DNA from: Commensalibacter papalotli (ex Servin-Garciduenas et al. 2014)
GTDB taxonomy: Bacteria > Pseudomonadota > Alphaproteobacteria > Acetobacterales > Acetobacteraceae
Assembly (NCBI RefSeq): GCF_000527695.1
Contig: NZ_ATSX01000002.1
Coordinates: 1-64,000 of the forward strand
Length of the DNA: 64,000 bases
Reading direction: 5' to 3'
The notes under the pieces: model-generated
Told to the model about the DNA's origin: nothing
What the model saw: the letters and a program-made list of their open reading frames with translations, nothing else
Databases searched by the model: none
In this document: positions 1-7,712 of the stretch, piece after piece
How positions within the stretch are numbered: position 1 is the first letter of the stretch
Layout: each line of letters begins with the position of its first letter
Made by a program: the position numbers and the translations under genes

Positions 1-160
1 ATCTCTCAGTCCCAAGACAAATACGCTACCAGCATATCCCCTTCTCATCCTATTTACTTGTCAATGAACACCCCAACACTCAGTCGGAAAGTATTTTACG
101 CTAACATCGTCGGCGTGAAGACTTATCTACACAAAAGATTATAACTAATCAACCCTTATT
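1..160 (-). promoter_or_regulatory. rRNA operon leader (boxA-like), reading off the left edge
   Basis: No protein-coding signal. Read on the minus strand, positions 70-59 give TGTTCATTGACA, close to the boxA antitermination consensus (TGCTCTTTAACA). It is followed by a GGGATATGCTGG-type segment that I recall from leaders and spacers just before 16S or 23S genes in acetic acid bacteria. A TATAAT lies upstream (minus strand, 143-138) with only a weak -35. The rRNA itself would begin beyond position 1. This rests on motif memory, without alignment; a 16S leader fits better than a 16S-23S spacer because a plus-strand protein gene sits immediately upstream. Confidence 0.4.
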
Positions 161-258
161 TTTAATTTTTTTAATTTTTTTTCGTTTTTCTATAATTTTG
201 ACAAAATTTTAAATTTTATAAGTTCAGACATTAACCTTAATAAAGGTTTTAATCTTTA

Positions 259-1386
259 ATGAATCTTTTGTTTTCTTATATTGCTCAACCTCATCAAACT
301 TTACACTCGCTGCCGATTGCGATTGAGATAGCACGTAAACACCCTAATATCGAAGTGCATATTGCATGCACTACTCATGAACACTTAAATTATATTCAGT
401 CTATTATTGCTTTATATCCCAACACCAATTTGCATTATCATCTTTTTTCCCTTCCAAGTCTTATTCGTAAAAGAATTAAGCTGCATGGAACCAATGCAAT
501 TTTAAAATTGCTAACATTGTATTTAAACCGTGATCTCTTTCAAAAATTTTCAGCTATTATTGTCCCTGAGAGAACCTCCCTTTACTTAAAGCAATTTGGA
601 ATTACCAAACCGAAGCTCATATGGACTCGTCATGGTGCAGGAGATAGAGCAGTCGGGTTCGCAAAAGATGTGCGTAAATTTGATTTTATCCTGATGGCAG
701 GTGAAAAGATTGAACAAAGATTACTACAACAAGACTCTCTTCATCCTGGACGATACCAAACAGGGGTGTACGCGAAATTTGACATCGTTCATATATTAAG
801 GAAGCAACCTCAACCTGTTTTATTCAACAATGATAAACCTACCATTTTGTATAACCCGCACTTTAAACGACATTTATCCTCTTGGCATAAATTTGGACAT
901 AAAATCTTAAAACAATTCGCTGAGCAAAATCACTATAACCTTATTTTTGCTCCACACTTTAGACTGTTTTATCCCCCATCACCGAAAGATTACGAGGTTT
1001 TTGCAGCTTACAAACAGCATCCTCATATTTTAATTGATCTTGGAAGTGAACGTAGCATAGATATGACATATACAATTGCAGCAGATTTATATTTAGGAGA
1101 TGTCAGTAGCCAATTATATGAATTCCTGATTAAATTAAGACCATGTGTATTTTTAAACGCTCATAATATTCACTGGAAGCGTGATGAAAATTATCAATCT
1201 TGGGCTTTGGGACCTGTTATATCCTCGCCTAATCATATTATTGAAAAAATCAATAAAGCATTTACCTTACAAAAAAACTTTCTTCATTTACAAAAAGATT
1301 ATATACGCAATACATTTGGAACATTAAACTGTCCCACTGCACACATTGGGGCAAAAGCAATTGTTGATTATCTAAAAAAAGCGTAA
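259..1386 (+). CDS. CDP-glycerol glycerophosphotransferase-like transferase
   Basis: A 375-residue soluble protein with no signal peptide, first gene of a plus-strand run into the FAAL-ACP-SPT genes. Features of the Glyphos_transf / GT-B-like family are visible: RHGAGDR around residue 129, ILYNPHFKRHLSSW around 195-210, IFAPHF around 230, and the C-terminal AADLYLGDVSSQLYEFL signature near residue 275. Family members transfer glycerol-phosphate from CDP-glycerol, usually in teichoic acid synthesis, which this organism would not make. Next to sphingolipid genes it could add a phosphoglycerol-type or sugar headgroup; that role is inferred. ATG start with AAAGG upstream. It could also be a generic GT-B glycosyltransferase. 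Confidence 0.6.
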   Translation: MNLLFSYIAQPHQTLHSLPIAIEIARKHPNIEVHIACTTHEHLNYIQSIIALYPNTNLHYHLFSLPSLIRKRIKLHGTNAILKLLTLYLNRDLFQKFSAIIVPERTSLYLKQFGITKPKLIWTRHGAGDRAVGFAKDVRKFDFILMAGEKIEQRLLQQDSLHPGRYQTGVYAKFDIVHILRKQPQPVLFNNDKPTILYNPHFKRHLSSWHKFGHKILKQFAEQNHYNLIFAPHFRLFYPPSPKDYEVFAAYKQHPHILIDLGSERSIDMTYTIAADLYLGDVSSQLYEFLIKLRPCVFLNAHNIHWKRDENYQSWALGPVISSPNHIIEKINKAFTLQKNFLHLQKDYIRNTFGTLNCPTAHIGAKAIVDYLKKA

Positions 1387-1436
1387 GATAAACAGAGTAT
1401 AACAATTGTTTGTATAAACTTGGTGGAATTTTAATT

Positions 1437-3170
1437 GTGGAAATAGCAAATTATCCAACTCCGACTGAATCTGGCTTAAAGCGACGTCTAGGTGAATTTA
1501 CTTCTCTTGCTGAGGCTTTAGATTATGCAGCACAAGGTCAGTCTGGAATTAATTTTTATTCAGCCAAAGGAGTTTTATTAGAATCACTTCCTTATTCTTT
1601 GTTAAAAGAACAAGCCAAAGAAACAGCTGGAAAACTATTAACTCTTGGCCTTAAAAAAGGGGATCGCGTTGCTGTTATTGCAGAAAGCGATAGCGATTTC
1701 AGTCGCATCTTTTTTGCTTGCCAATATGCAGGTCTTATCCCTGCTCCTATGCCTTTACCTGTAGCGTTTGCTGGCAAATCTGCATATATTAATACATTAC
1801 GTGGCATGATACACAATGCCACAGCTAAGGCAGTCATCACCGCACAAACCATACAAAGTTGGACACCAGAAATTATTGATGGGTTCTCATTATGTTTTGG
1901 TGGTACTCCTGAAGAACTTATGGCTATCAAAGCTGATAAAGATATTGAATTACCAATTATTGATAGTGATGATATTTCTTATTTACAATTTTCATCTGGC
2001 AGCACACGTTTCCCAATGGGTGTTGCTGTGACACAAAAAGCGTGTCTGGCAAATGTATATGCCATTGCAAAATATGGTTTAGTGGTCAGAGAAACTGGCG
2101 ATCGCTGCGTTTCTTGGCTACCTCTTTATCATGATATGGGATTAGTTGGTTTTTTCATTACTCCAGTAACCTGTCAACTAAGTATTGATCTACTCCCAAC
2201 AAGAGATTTTGCCAGAAGGCCGCTTGTTTGGTTAGATATTATCAGTCGCAACAAAGGCACTTTATCTTACAGTCCATCTTTTGGATTTGAGCTTTGTGCA
2301 CGCCGAGCACCCACATCAACTATGGAGCTAGATCTTTCAAGTTGGAGAGCTGCTGGAATCGGCGGTGACATGATCCGGTCTCATATTCTAGAACAATTTG
2401 CCATACAATATGCACAATATGGTTTCAGTCCAAAAGCTTTTGTCGCCAGTTATGGTATGGCTGAAGCAACACTGGCTTTAACCTTTGCTCCTTTGGATAC
2501 TGGGGTAAAAACAGATACAGTTGATTTGCATATTCTCGAAACAGATGGAATTGCTAAACCTTGCAACGATCCTCATCAAAGTGTTCGCACGTTTGTATTA
2601 TGTGGCCCTATTTTACCTGGCCATGAAATGGAAGTCCGTGATGAGCAAGGAAATATTTTACCAGAACGTCATGTTGGAAGCGTTTTCGTTCGTGGACCCA
2701 GCTTGATGAAAGGTTATTTTCATCAAGAAGAAGAAACCAAACGTATTTTAAGTGCTGATGGTTGGTTGAGAACTGGTGATCTTGGCTATATGTTAAATAA
2801 TGAAATAGTGATTACAGGACGTGAAAAAGATCTAATCATTATTAATGGACGTAATATTTGGCCTCAAGATTTAGAATGGTCCGCAGAGCATCATTTTACA
2901 GCACTCAGAAGTCGTGATGTTGCTGTTTTTTCTGTAGATACCGATGAGCACGAATCCATCGTAGCATTAGTACAATGTCGCTTTCTTGATCCTCAAGACC
3001 GTCAAACATTGCAAGAAGAAATGGTCAATCTATTCAGACGTCAACACGGGGTTGAAGTCTCTGTAATCCTAGTTCCTCCGCATAGTTTACCTCAGACATC
3101 ATCAGGGAAACTGACCCGAGCACGTGCGCGCAAAATGTTATTGGATGGAGAGTTTAATATAAGCGCCTAA
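1437..3170 (+). CDS. Fatty acyl-AMP ligase / acyl-ACP synthetase (sphingolipid locus)
   Basis: ANL-superfamily adenylating enzyme, about 577 residues. It shows the AMP-binding P-loop SSGSTRFPMG (around residue 185), HDMGLVGFF (around 230, typical of FAAL proteins), SYGMAEATLAL (around 340), GWLRTGDLGY (around 441), GRNIWPQDLE in the hinge region and the SSGKLTR lysine motif near the end. FAALs activate fatty acids as acyl-AMP and load them on a carrier protein, here presumably the ACP encoded next. The open frame extends to a TTG at 1410, but I chose GTG 1437 because GGTGGA lies 9 bases upstream. Long-chain acyl-CoA ligase is the alternative, but the neighbouring ACP and PLP synthase favour acyl-ACP formation. 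Confidence 0.8.
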   Translation: MEIANYPTPTESGLKRRLGEFTSLAEALDYAAQGQSGINFYSAKGVLLESLPYSLLKEQAKETAGKLLTLGLKKGDRVAVIAESDSDFSRIFFACQYAGLIPAPMPLPVAFAGKSAYINTLRGMIHNATAKAVITAQTIQSWTPEIIDGFSLCFGGTPEELMAIKADKDIELPIIDSDDISYLQFSSGSTRFPMGVAVTQKACLANVYAIAKYGLVVRETGDRCVSWLPLYHDMGLVGFFITPVTCQLSIDLLPTRDFARRPLVWLDIISRNKGTLSYSPSFGFELCARRAPTSTMELDLSSWRAAGIGGDMIRSHILEQFAIQYAQYGFSPKAFVASYGMAEATLALTFAPLDTGVKTDTVDLHILETDGIAKPCNDPHQSVRTFVLCGPILPGHEMEVRDEQGNILPERHVGSVFVRGPSLMKGYFHQEEETKRILSADGWLRTGDLGYMLNNEIVITGREKDLIIINGRNIWPQDLEWSAEHHFTALRSRDVAVFSVDTDEHESIVALVQCRFLDPQDRQTLQEEMVNLFRRQHGVEVSVILVPPHSLPQTSSGKLTRARARKMLLDGEFNISA

Positions 3171-3172
3171 GC

Positions 3173-3214
3173 TTTTGATCAAAAGGCTGGTTGTAGAATT
3201 AAAAATAATCAGCC
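3173..3214 (+). repeat. Intercistronic palindrome and hairpin between FAAL and ACP genes
   Basis: The 81-base gap holds the perfect 12-base palindrome TTTTGATCAAAA (3173-3184), followed by GGCTG (3185-3189) that can pair with CAGCC (3210-3214). There is no clean T-run, so it is not a convincing terminator. It may be an mRNA processing or attenuation element that sets ACP expression apart from the ligase. Confidence 0.3.
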
Positions 3215-3251
3215 ATTATTAATATAATCTAATTATAAAGGGTATGCCGTC

Positions 3252-3494
3252 ATGACTGAAACGATTGAAAGCGTTTCTCAAACGATTATAGAAACACTCA
3301 TGGAAAATCCAAAAGTTCCACGTAATATAACTCCAGATAGCAAAATTATCGAAGACCTAGAATTCGATTCGTTGGCTGTTATGAATTTTGTTATGGAAAT
3401 TGAAGACAAATTGGATGTCTCTGTTCCTTTGGATCGTTTAACAGACGTTCGCACAATTCGTGATCTTGCCGAAGCCATTATTTCATTAAAGTAA
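3252..3494 (+). CDS. Acyl carrier protein dedicated to the sphingolipid locus
   Basis: An 80-residue acidic carrier protein. The phosphopantetheine site is FDSLAVMNF with Ser at about residue 40, followed by the helix-II pattern VMEIEDKLDVSVP. It differs from the housekeeping AcpP at 18285-18527, whose site is GADSLDTVE, so the window has two distinct ACPs. Placement between the fatty acyl-AMP ligase and the serine palmitoyltransferase-like gene (15 bases to the latter) matches the Caulobacter and Sphingomonas arrangement, where a dedicated ACP presents acyl chains to Spt. AAAGGG precedes the ATG. Confidence 0.85.
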   Translation: MTETIESVSQTIIETLMENPKVPRNITPDSKIIEDLEFDSLAVMNFVMEIEDKLDVSVPLDRLTDVRTIRDLAEAIISLK

Positions 3495-3508
3495 AAAGCT
3501 CAATTTTT

Positions 3509-4714
3509 ATGGATATTTTTACCAAATTTAAAACGCTTGAAACTGCCTTTGCACATCTCTCATCTATATCAGAACATAATCCTTTTGGTACTACGATTGA
3601 AAAGATGATTTCGGCTACAATCGGAATCATTAATGGTAAAGAAACTTTGCTGTTTGGCACAAATAATTACCTTGGCCTCAGCCAATCAGATGCTGCACGT
3701 CATGCTGCTGCAGATGCAGCAATGCAATATGGGGTTGGCACGACAGGTTCACGAATCGCTAATGGTACTTATTCTTTACATCAAGAATTAGAACAAGATT
3801 TAGCAAAATTTTTTAATCGTCGTTCTTGTATGGTGTTCTCTACAGGATATCAAGCAACTTTGGGTATGGTCTCTACCCTTGCAGGAAAAGACGATTATCT
3901 GTTCCTAGATGCTGATTGTCATGCAAGTATTTATGATGGCAGTCGTATGAGCCAAGCTCAGATTATTCGCTTTCGCCATAATGACGCTGATGATTTGCGC
4001 AAACGTATGCGCAGGCTTGGCGATATTCCTGGCATTAAGCTGGTTGTCGTCGAAGGCGTTTACTCTATGTTTGGTGATGTTATTCCACTAAAAGAATTTG
4101 CCCAAGTTAAAAGAGAAGAAAATGCTTATTTAATGATTGATGAAGCACATTCTTTTGGTATTTTTGGTGAACATGGCCGTGGAATTGCTGAACGAGATCA
4201 AGTAGAAGCGGATATTGACTTTACCGTTGGTACATTCTCTAAAAGTCTAGGTACCGTTGGTGGATATTGTGTTTCAGATCATCCACAAATGGATCTGTTA
4301 CGCCTTTGCACTCGACCTTATATGTTTACAGCGTCTTTACCTCCTGAAGTAATTGCTGCAACCAAAGCTAATCTGGAGATTATCAAAAATCATCCTGAGT
4401 TAATGCATAAACTAATGGATAATGCATCTCGGTTCTATCATGCATTACAAAGTGCGGGATTCTTAACAGGACCTGATATTAGCTCTGTCATCTCTGTAAT
4501 TTTAGAAGATCTTGTTCAAGCCTCTCGTTTTTGGAATAGAGTGTTAGAGTTGGGGGCATATATAAACCTCAGCCTGCCTCCTGCAACGCCTGACAGTCGC
4601 CCATTATTGCGCGCAAGTATTGCTGCTGCACATACAACTGAACAAATTGACAAGCTTGTACAAATCTATATCCAAGCCGCTCAAGATGTGGGCGTTCCTT
4701 TGAAAAAAAATTAA
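3509..4714 (+). CDS. spt: Serine palmitoyltransferase-like PLP acyltransferase (AOS family)
   Basis: A 401-residue alpha-oxoamine synthase of fold-type I. Visible landmarks are GTNNYLGLSQ (around 49-58), GTTGSRIANGTYSLHQELE (around 76-94), FSTGYQATLG, the PLP Asp/His motif DEAHSFGIFG (around 211) and the Schiff-base lysine in GTFSKSLGTVGG (around 240). The family includes Spt, BioF, Kbl and HemA. BioF and Kbl are less likely because the upstream genes are a FAAL and an ACP and the downstream convergent genes encode a lipid kinase and a cytidylyltransferase-like protein. Predicted reaction: serine + acyl-ACP (or CoA) to 3-oxo-sphinganine, the first step of ceramide synthesis. Its stop overlaps that of the convergent gene by 3 bases. 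Confidence 0.8.
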   Translation: MDIFTKFKTLETAFAHLSSISEHNPFGTTIEKMISATIGIINGKETLLFGTNNYLGLSQSDAARHAAADAAMQYGVGTTGSRIANGTYSLHQELEQDLAKFFNRRSCMVFSTGYQATLGMVSTLAGKDDYLFLDADCHASIYDGSRMSQAQIIRFRHNDADDLRKRMRRLGDIPGIKLVVVEGVYSMFGDVIPLKEFAQVKREENAYLMIDEAHSFGIFGEHGRGIAERDQVEADIDFTVGTFSKSLGTVGGYCVSDHPQMDLLRLCTRPYMFTASLPPEVIAATKANLEIIKNHPELMHKLMDNASRFYHALQSAGFLTGPDISSVISVILEDLVQASRFWNRVLELGAYINLSLPPATPDSRPLLRASIAAAHTTEQIDKLVQIYIQAAQDVGVPLKKN

Positions 4715-5643
4715 CGGTTAAAAACACCCTGGCGATAAAGTTTTATTAGAATCCAGGGTGCGTTGATTAAAGGATGTTTCTTTTGAAACGGTGTTAAATT
4801 CAAATCTATTCCTTGATGTCGCTTGATTTTCCAAGCAATATATTCAGCACCACCTTGAAATGTAAATGCTGCCTTCATAAGTCGTGCAATATTCAAAGGA
4901 CGACCCATTTTTTTCCTAAAGTTCCATTTTTTATAAGCAGTTTGTCGCTCTTTATCCGAAATATTTACTGTAAAATAGTTTGTTTGTGAGTGTTGAAAAG
5001 GAATCGATAACCCTTTCCAACCGACTTCTAACAACTGAATAAAATAATCTTCTCTATTCTCTAAAATAGACATAGGACGATTTTTTGCTTCTACTCGTAA
5101 TTCTGCACTATAGGTATGCGCAAATAAATTACACCAAAATTCTTCACCGTTTGCTTCTTTGGGACCCAAATATGCAGCCCACCAACTAGCGGTTGCGACA
5201 GCACGAACGAGACAGCCAAACAAATCTTGGCAAGCTTGATCATTCCTGCTCCACATAATTTTAACAGGTTGGCAAAACCGTGCCCACATAGTGGTATCAA
5301 TGGATTGCAATCCTGTTGCTTGCCTTAACTGCTTTAACGATAGAATCGCTACTTTAGCCCTTAAAACAACCTCGCCTTCTTTATATTCATGATATTCGAT
5401 ATTAGGAGGTAACAGCACATTAGCAAAATAGCGGCCCGTTTTGTCATTATACCAATCACTTAGATCTTCACATACAATATAAAAATCTAATAACCCTGTT
5501 AAATCTTGCTTCCACAAACTCGACCCATAATACAGAACTCCTATAGGGTTCCTCTCTTTTATAATGGATTTAATAAAATTAAAGACACATGTGGGTATAG
5601 TATTCAGTTGAGTAACGATATCTGAAAGTATGGTCATCGACAT
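4711..5643 (-). CDS. Tam41-like phosphatidate cytidylyltransferase homologue
   Basis: About 310 residues, soluble, second gene of a two-gene minus-strand unit after the lipid kinase. The N-terminus has a nucleotidyltransferase core: YYGSSLWKQ around residues 38-46, then LLDFYIV about 10 residues later, then DLSDWY. A later stretch ends in ARFCQPVKIMW. This order and spacing resemble mitochondrial Tam41 (YGSG..Q, IDFI.GV, WH, and LAGRLHKPV), which makes CDP-diacylglycerol from phosphatidate and CTP. Next to a GGDGT kinase and Spt, a substrate such as ceramide-1-phosphate is an attractive inference. The frame opens at TTG 5652; ATG 5643 (or 5637) is preferred. A generic nucleotidyltransferase remains possible. 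Confidence 0.5.
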   Translation of the reverse strand: MSMTILSDIVTQLNTIPTCVFNFIKSIIKERNPIGVLYYGSSLWKQDLTGLLDFYIVCEDLSDWYNDKTGRYFANVLLPPNIEYHEYKEGEVVLRAKVAILSLKQLRQATGLQSIDTTMWARFCQPVKIMWSRNDQACQDLFGCLVRAVATASWWAAYLGPKEANGEEFWCNLFAHTYSAELRVEAKNRPMSILENREDYFIQLLEVGWKGLSIPFQHSQTNYFTVNISDKERQTAYKKWNFRKKMGRPLNIARLMKAAFTFQGGAEYIAWKIKRHQGIDLNLTPFQKKHPLINAPWILIKLYRQGVFNR

Positions 5644-5652
5644 AAGGAACAA

Positions 5653-6627
5653 CTATAAACGTACAAAAGAAAATTCAGGGCCAACCGAGAAATAAACCTC
5701 ATGATTATCCCCTGTATCATAATGCTCGCCATCAAGAATAATCTCTTGTTGAATATTCATAGCGATTCGCTGTGCAACTCCACTTTGATAGGAAGGGCTA
5801 TTACGCAACCACATTGGAGTCTTTCCACGCAATAACGTAAAACATGCAGATATAAGTTTAGAAGGATAAGCGTTCACATTTAGATAATGTAACCGTTGAT
5901 CATCATATTTCCCTCCCCAAAAAGGCCACATACCACTGGAAAGGCTTTGTAATGTTGTCGCTAAAAATAAAAAACTATTCTCTTTAGTAACTTCCTGTTG
6001 GTCATATTGTATCTGGCAAGGCTCACCTTTTAACCACAAGTCCCGTGTTTTAGGCGCAAATAACTTTAGCAAGGCAAAAAGAATTGTAATACCAACAGCC
6101 CAATCATGAGCAAAATTCTTAAGAATTTTTGGATCATGGGCTATATTAATCGCTCTCGTAAAAGCAGCAGTACCTGAAAACATCCCTAATACAGCTGGCC
6201 TTGAAGAGTCTAACCATTCTATTTTTAATGCATGACGATGTTGTACAGAGTTAATTAAACGCTCTCTTTCCGATAAAATTTTAACTCGTTGTAATGCTTC
6301 CATTCCACGAATCCCAAAACCTATATCTTTGGCAATTAAATTAGTATTACCCGAAGGCAAAATAACCAGTTTCGGTAACTTATCTGGTGGATAAGCATGA
6401 TAAATAGCCGTCATCACCTGACTGATCGTTCCATCCCCACCATCAACAATAATACATTCTATATTCTCTGATGCATATTGAGACAGCATACTATTTAATT
6501 GTTCTATGGTGTTTGGCACACAATAGCGATGTCCTAGCCAACTTGACGCAAATTCCGAGAAATCTGGGTTTTTATTTTGATTTAGTCGACTGGTTGGATT
6601 TCTAATCAAAGCAATTTTTTGGGTCAC
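5653..6627 (-). CDS. Lipid kinase, DAGK/sphingosine kinase (LCB5) family
   Basis: A 324-residue kinase with the diacylglycerol-kinase catalytic domain: IRNPTS at residues 8-13, GGDGT at 63-67 and PSGNTN at 91-96, and a C-terminal beta domain with ILDGEHYDTGD. Members phosphorylate diacylglycerol, sphingosine or ceramide. Its position directly upstream of the Tam41-like gene, and back-to-back with an Spt operon, points to ceramide or sphingoid base as substrate, similar in kind to the Caulobacter ceramide kinase CpgB. Substrate is inferred from context. GTG start at 6627. It shares a 191-base divergent promoter region with the metallophosphoesterase gene. Confidence 0.75.
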   Translation of the reverse strand: MTQKIALIRNPTSRLNQNKNPDFSEFASSWLGHRYCVPNTIEQLNSMLSQYASENIECIIVDGGDGTISQVMTAIYHAYPPDKLPKLVILPSGNTNLIAKDIGFGIRGMEALQRVKILSERERLINSVQHRHALKIEWLDSSRPAVLGMFSGTAAFTRAINIAHDPKILKNFAHDWAVGITILFALLKLFAPKTRDLWLKGEPCQIQYDQQEVTKENSFLFLATTLQSLSSGMWPFWGGKYDDQRLHYLNVNAYPSKLISACFTLLRGKTPMWLRNSPSYQSGVAQRIAMNIQQEIILDGEHYDTGDNHEVYFSVGPEFSFVRL

Positions 6628-6818
6628 AAACTGTTTCCAACATTCTATAGATCTTGTTTTTCAGACAGAAGCATCGTAATAAAACATTCGTATATATTAA
6701 ACGCTTTATATATACTTCTTTTGTCTTTTATGAAAAATTCAATAAAAAAATCAACTATATTCTGGCAAACTTATATATTATTATGATTGAAAGATCATCA
6801 GCTAAAGGATAGTTACTT

Positions 6819-7703
6819 TTGAAACGCTTTACGATTGCTCATATTTCTGACCTTCATTTACCTATAGAGACGCTTCAATTTTCAAAGCTATCCCTTTGTA
6901 ATAAACGTTTTTTAAGCTTCTTATCTTGGCAAAAGAGGCGGTTAATTTTACAAAAGAAGAATCTTGATCTTGTCATTCAAGATATGCAAGCCAATCAGCC
7001 CGATCTTGTTTTAATTTCGGGAGATTTAACTAATCTTGCTTTGCCAGAAGAATTTAAACAAGCCGCAGACTGGTTACATCAATTATCTTTTCCGAATATT
7101 CGCGTTGTGCCAGGAAATCATGATTGTTTGGTTCAAACACAATGGTATAATACACATGCCTATTGGACCCCTTGGACAAAGGCATATCGTCAGGATGATT
7201 ATCCAACCATTACAAAAACAGATACAACGGCGATTATTGGAATCTCTACTGCTGTTCCAACATTACCTTTTTTTGCCAGTGGATATATTGATCAAAATCA
7301 ATTAGAACGTATTAAAGAAGCTTTACACAAAGCAAAAGAAGAGAAATTATTCCGTATTGTTATGTTACACCACCCCCCTGTCTCTGGTATTACCAAAGAA
7401 AGAAAAGCTTTGAGAAACAGAAGTAAATTAAAAGAAATCATTCTTGAAGAAGGCGCAGAAATGATTCTGTATGGCCATACTCATAAAACTACGACGCAAA
7501 AGTTTCTTAATACCAATATTCCAATGCTGGGGATTGCCTCGGCGTCATCAAATGCAGTTCGTATGCAAAGACAGGCTGCATGGCGAAAAATTGTTATCGA
7601 CTCCCATAATGATCACCTTCACGTTAATTTTTCAGTCAGATCTATAGATAAAAACCAACAATTTATCGAAAAATCTTGCTTTTATCTAAACCACCAACTT
7701 TAG
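6819..7703 (+). CDS. Calcineurin-like metallophosphoesterase (CpdA-type)
   Basis: A 294-residue metallophosphoesterase with the full metal-binding set: ISDLHLP (residues 9-15), SGDLTN (around 67-72), PGNHD (around 98-102), LHHPP (around 184) and YGHTHK (around 217). Relatives are cyclic-nucleotide phosphodiesterases (CpdA) and lipid-headgroup phosphatases or pyrophosphatases. As first gene of the LptF/LptG-hydroxylase-transferase operon it may trim a lipid phosphate; that is inference. TTG start at 6819 with AAAGGAT about 9 bases upstream. It ends 9 bases before lptF. Confidence 0.7.
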   Translation: MKRFTIAHISDLHLPIETLQFSKLSLCNKRFLSFLSWQKRRLILQKKNLDLVIQDMQANQPDLVLISGDLTNLALPEEFKQAADWLHQLSFPNIRVVPGNHDCLVQTQWYNTHAYWTPWTKAYRQDDYPTITKTDTTAIIGISTAVPTLPFFASGYIDQNQLERIKEALHKAKEEKLFRIVMLHHPPVSGITKERKALRNRSKLKEIILEEGAEMILYGHTHKTTTQKFLNTNIPMLGIASASSNAVRMQRQAAWRKIVIDSHNDHLHVNFSVRSIDKNQQFIEKSCFYLNHQL

Positions 7704-7712
7704 TTTCTCCCC

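Noticed and set aside
198-222. TTGACA ... TATAAG as the promoter of the gene at 259
   Set aside because: Spacing is only 13 bases, too short for a sigma70 promoter; TATAAT at 191-196 has no good -35 either.
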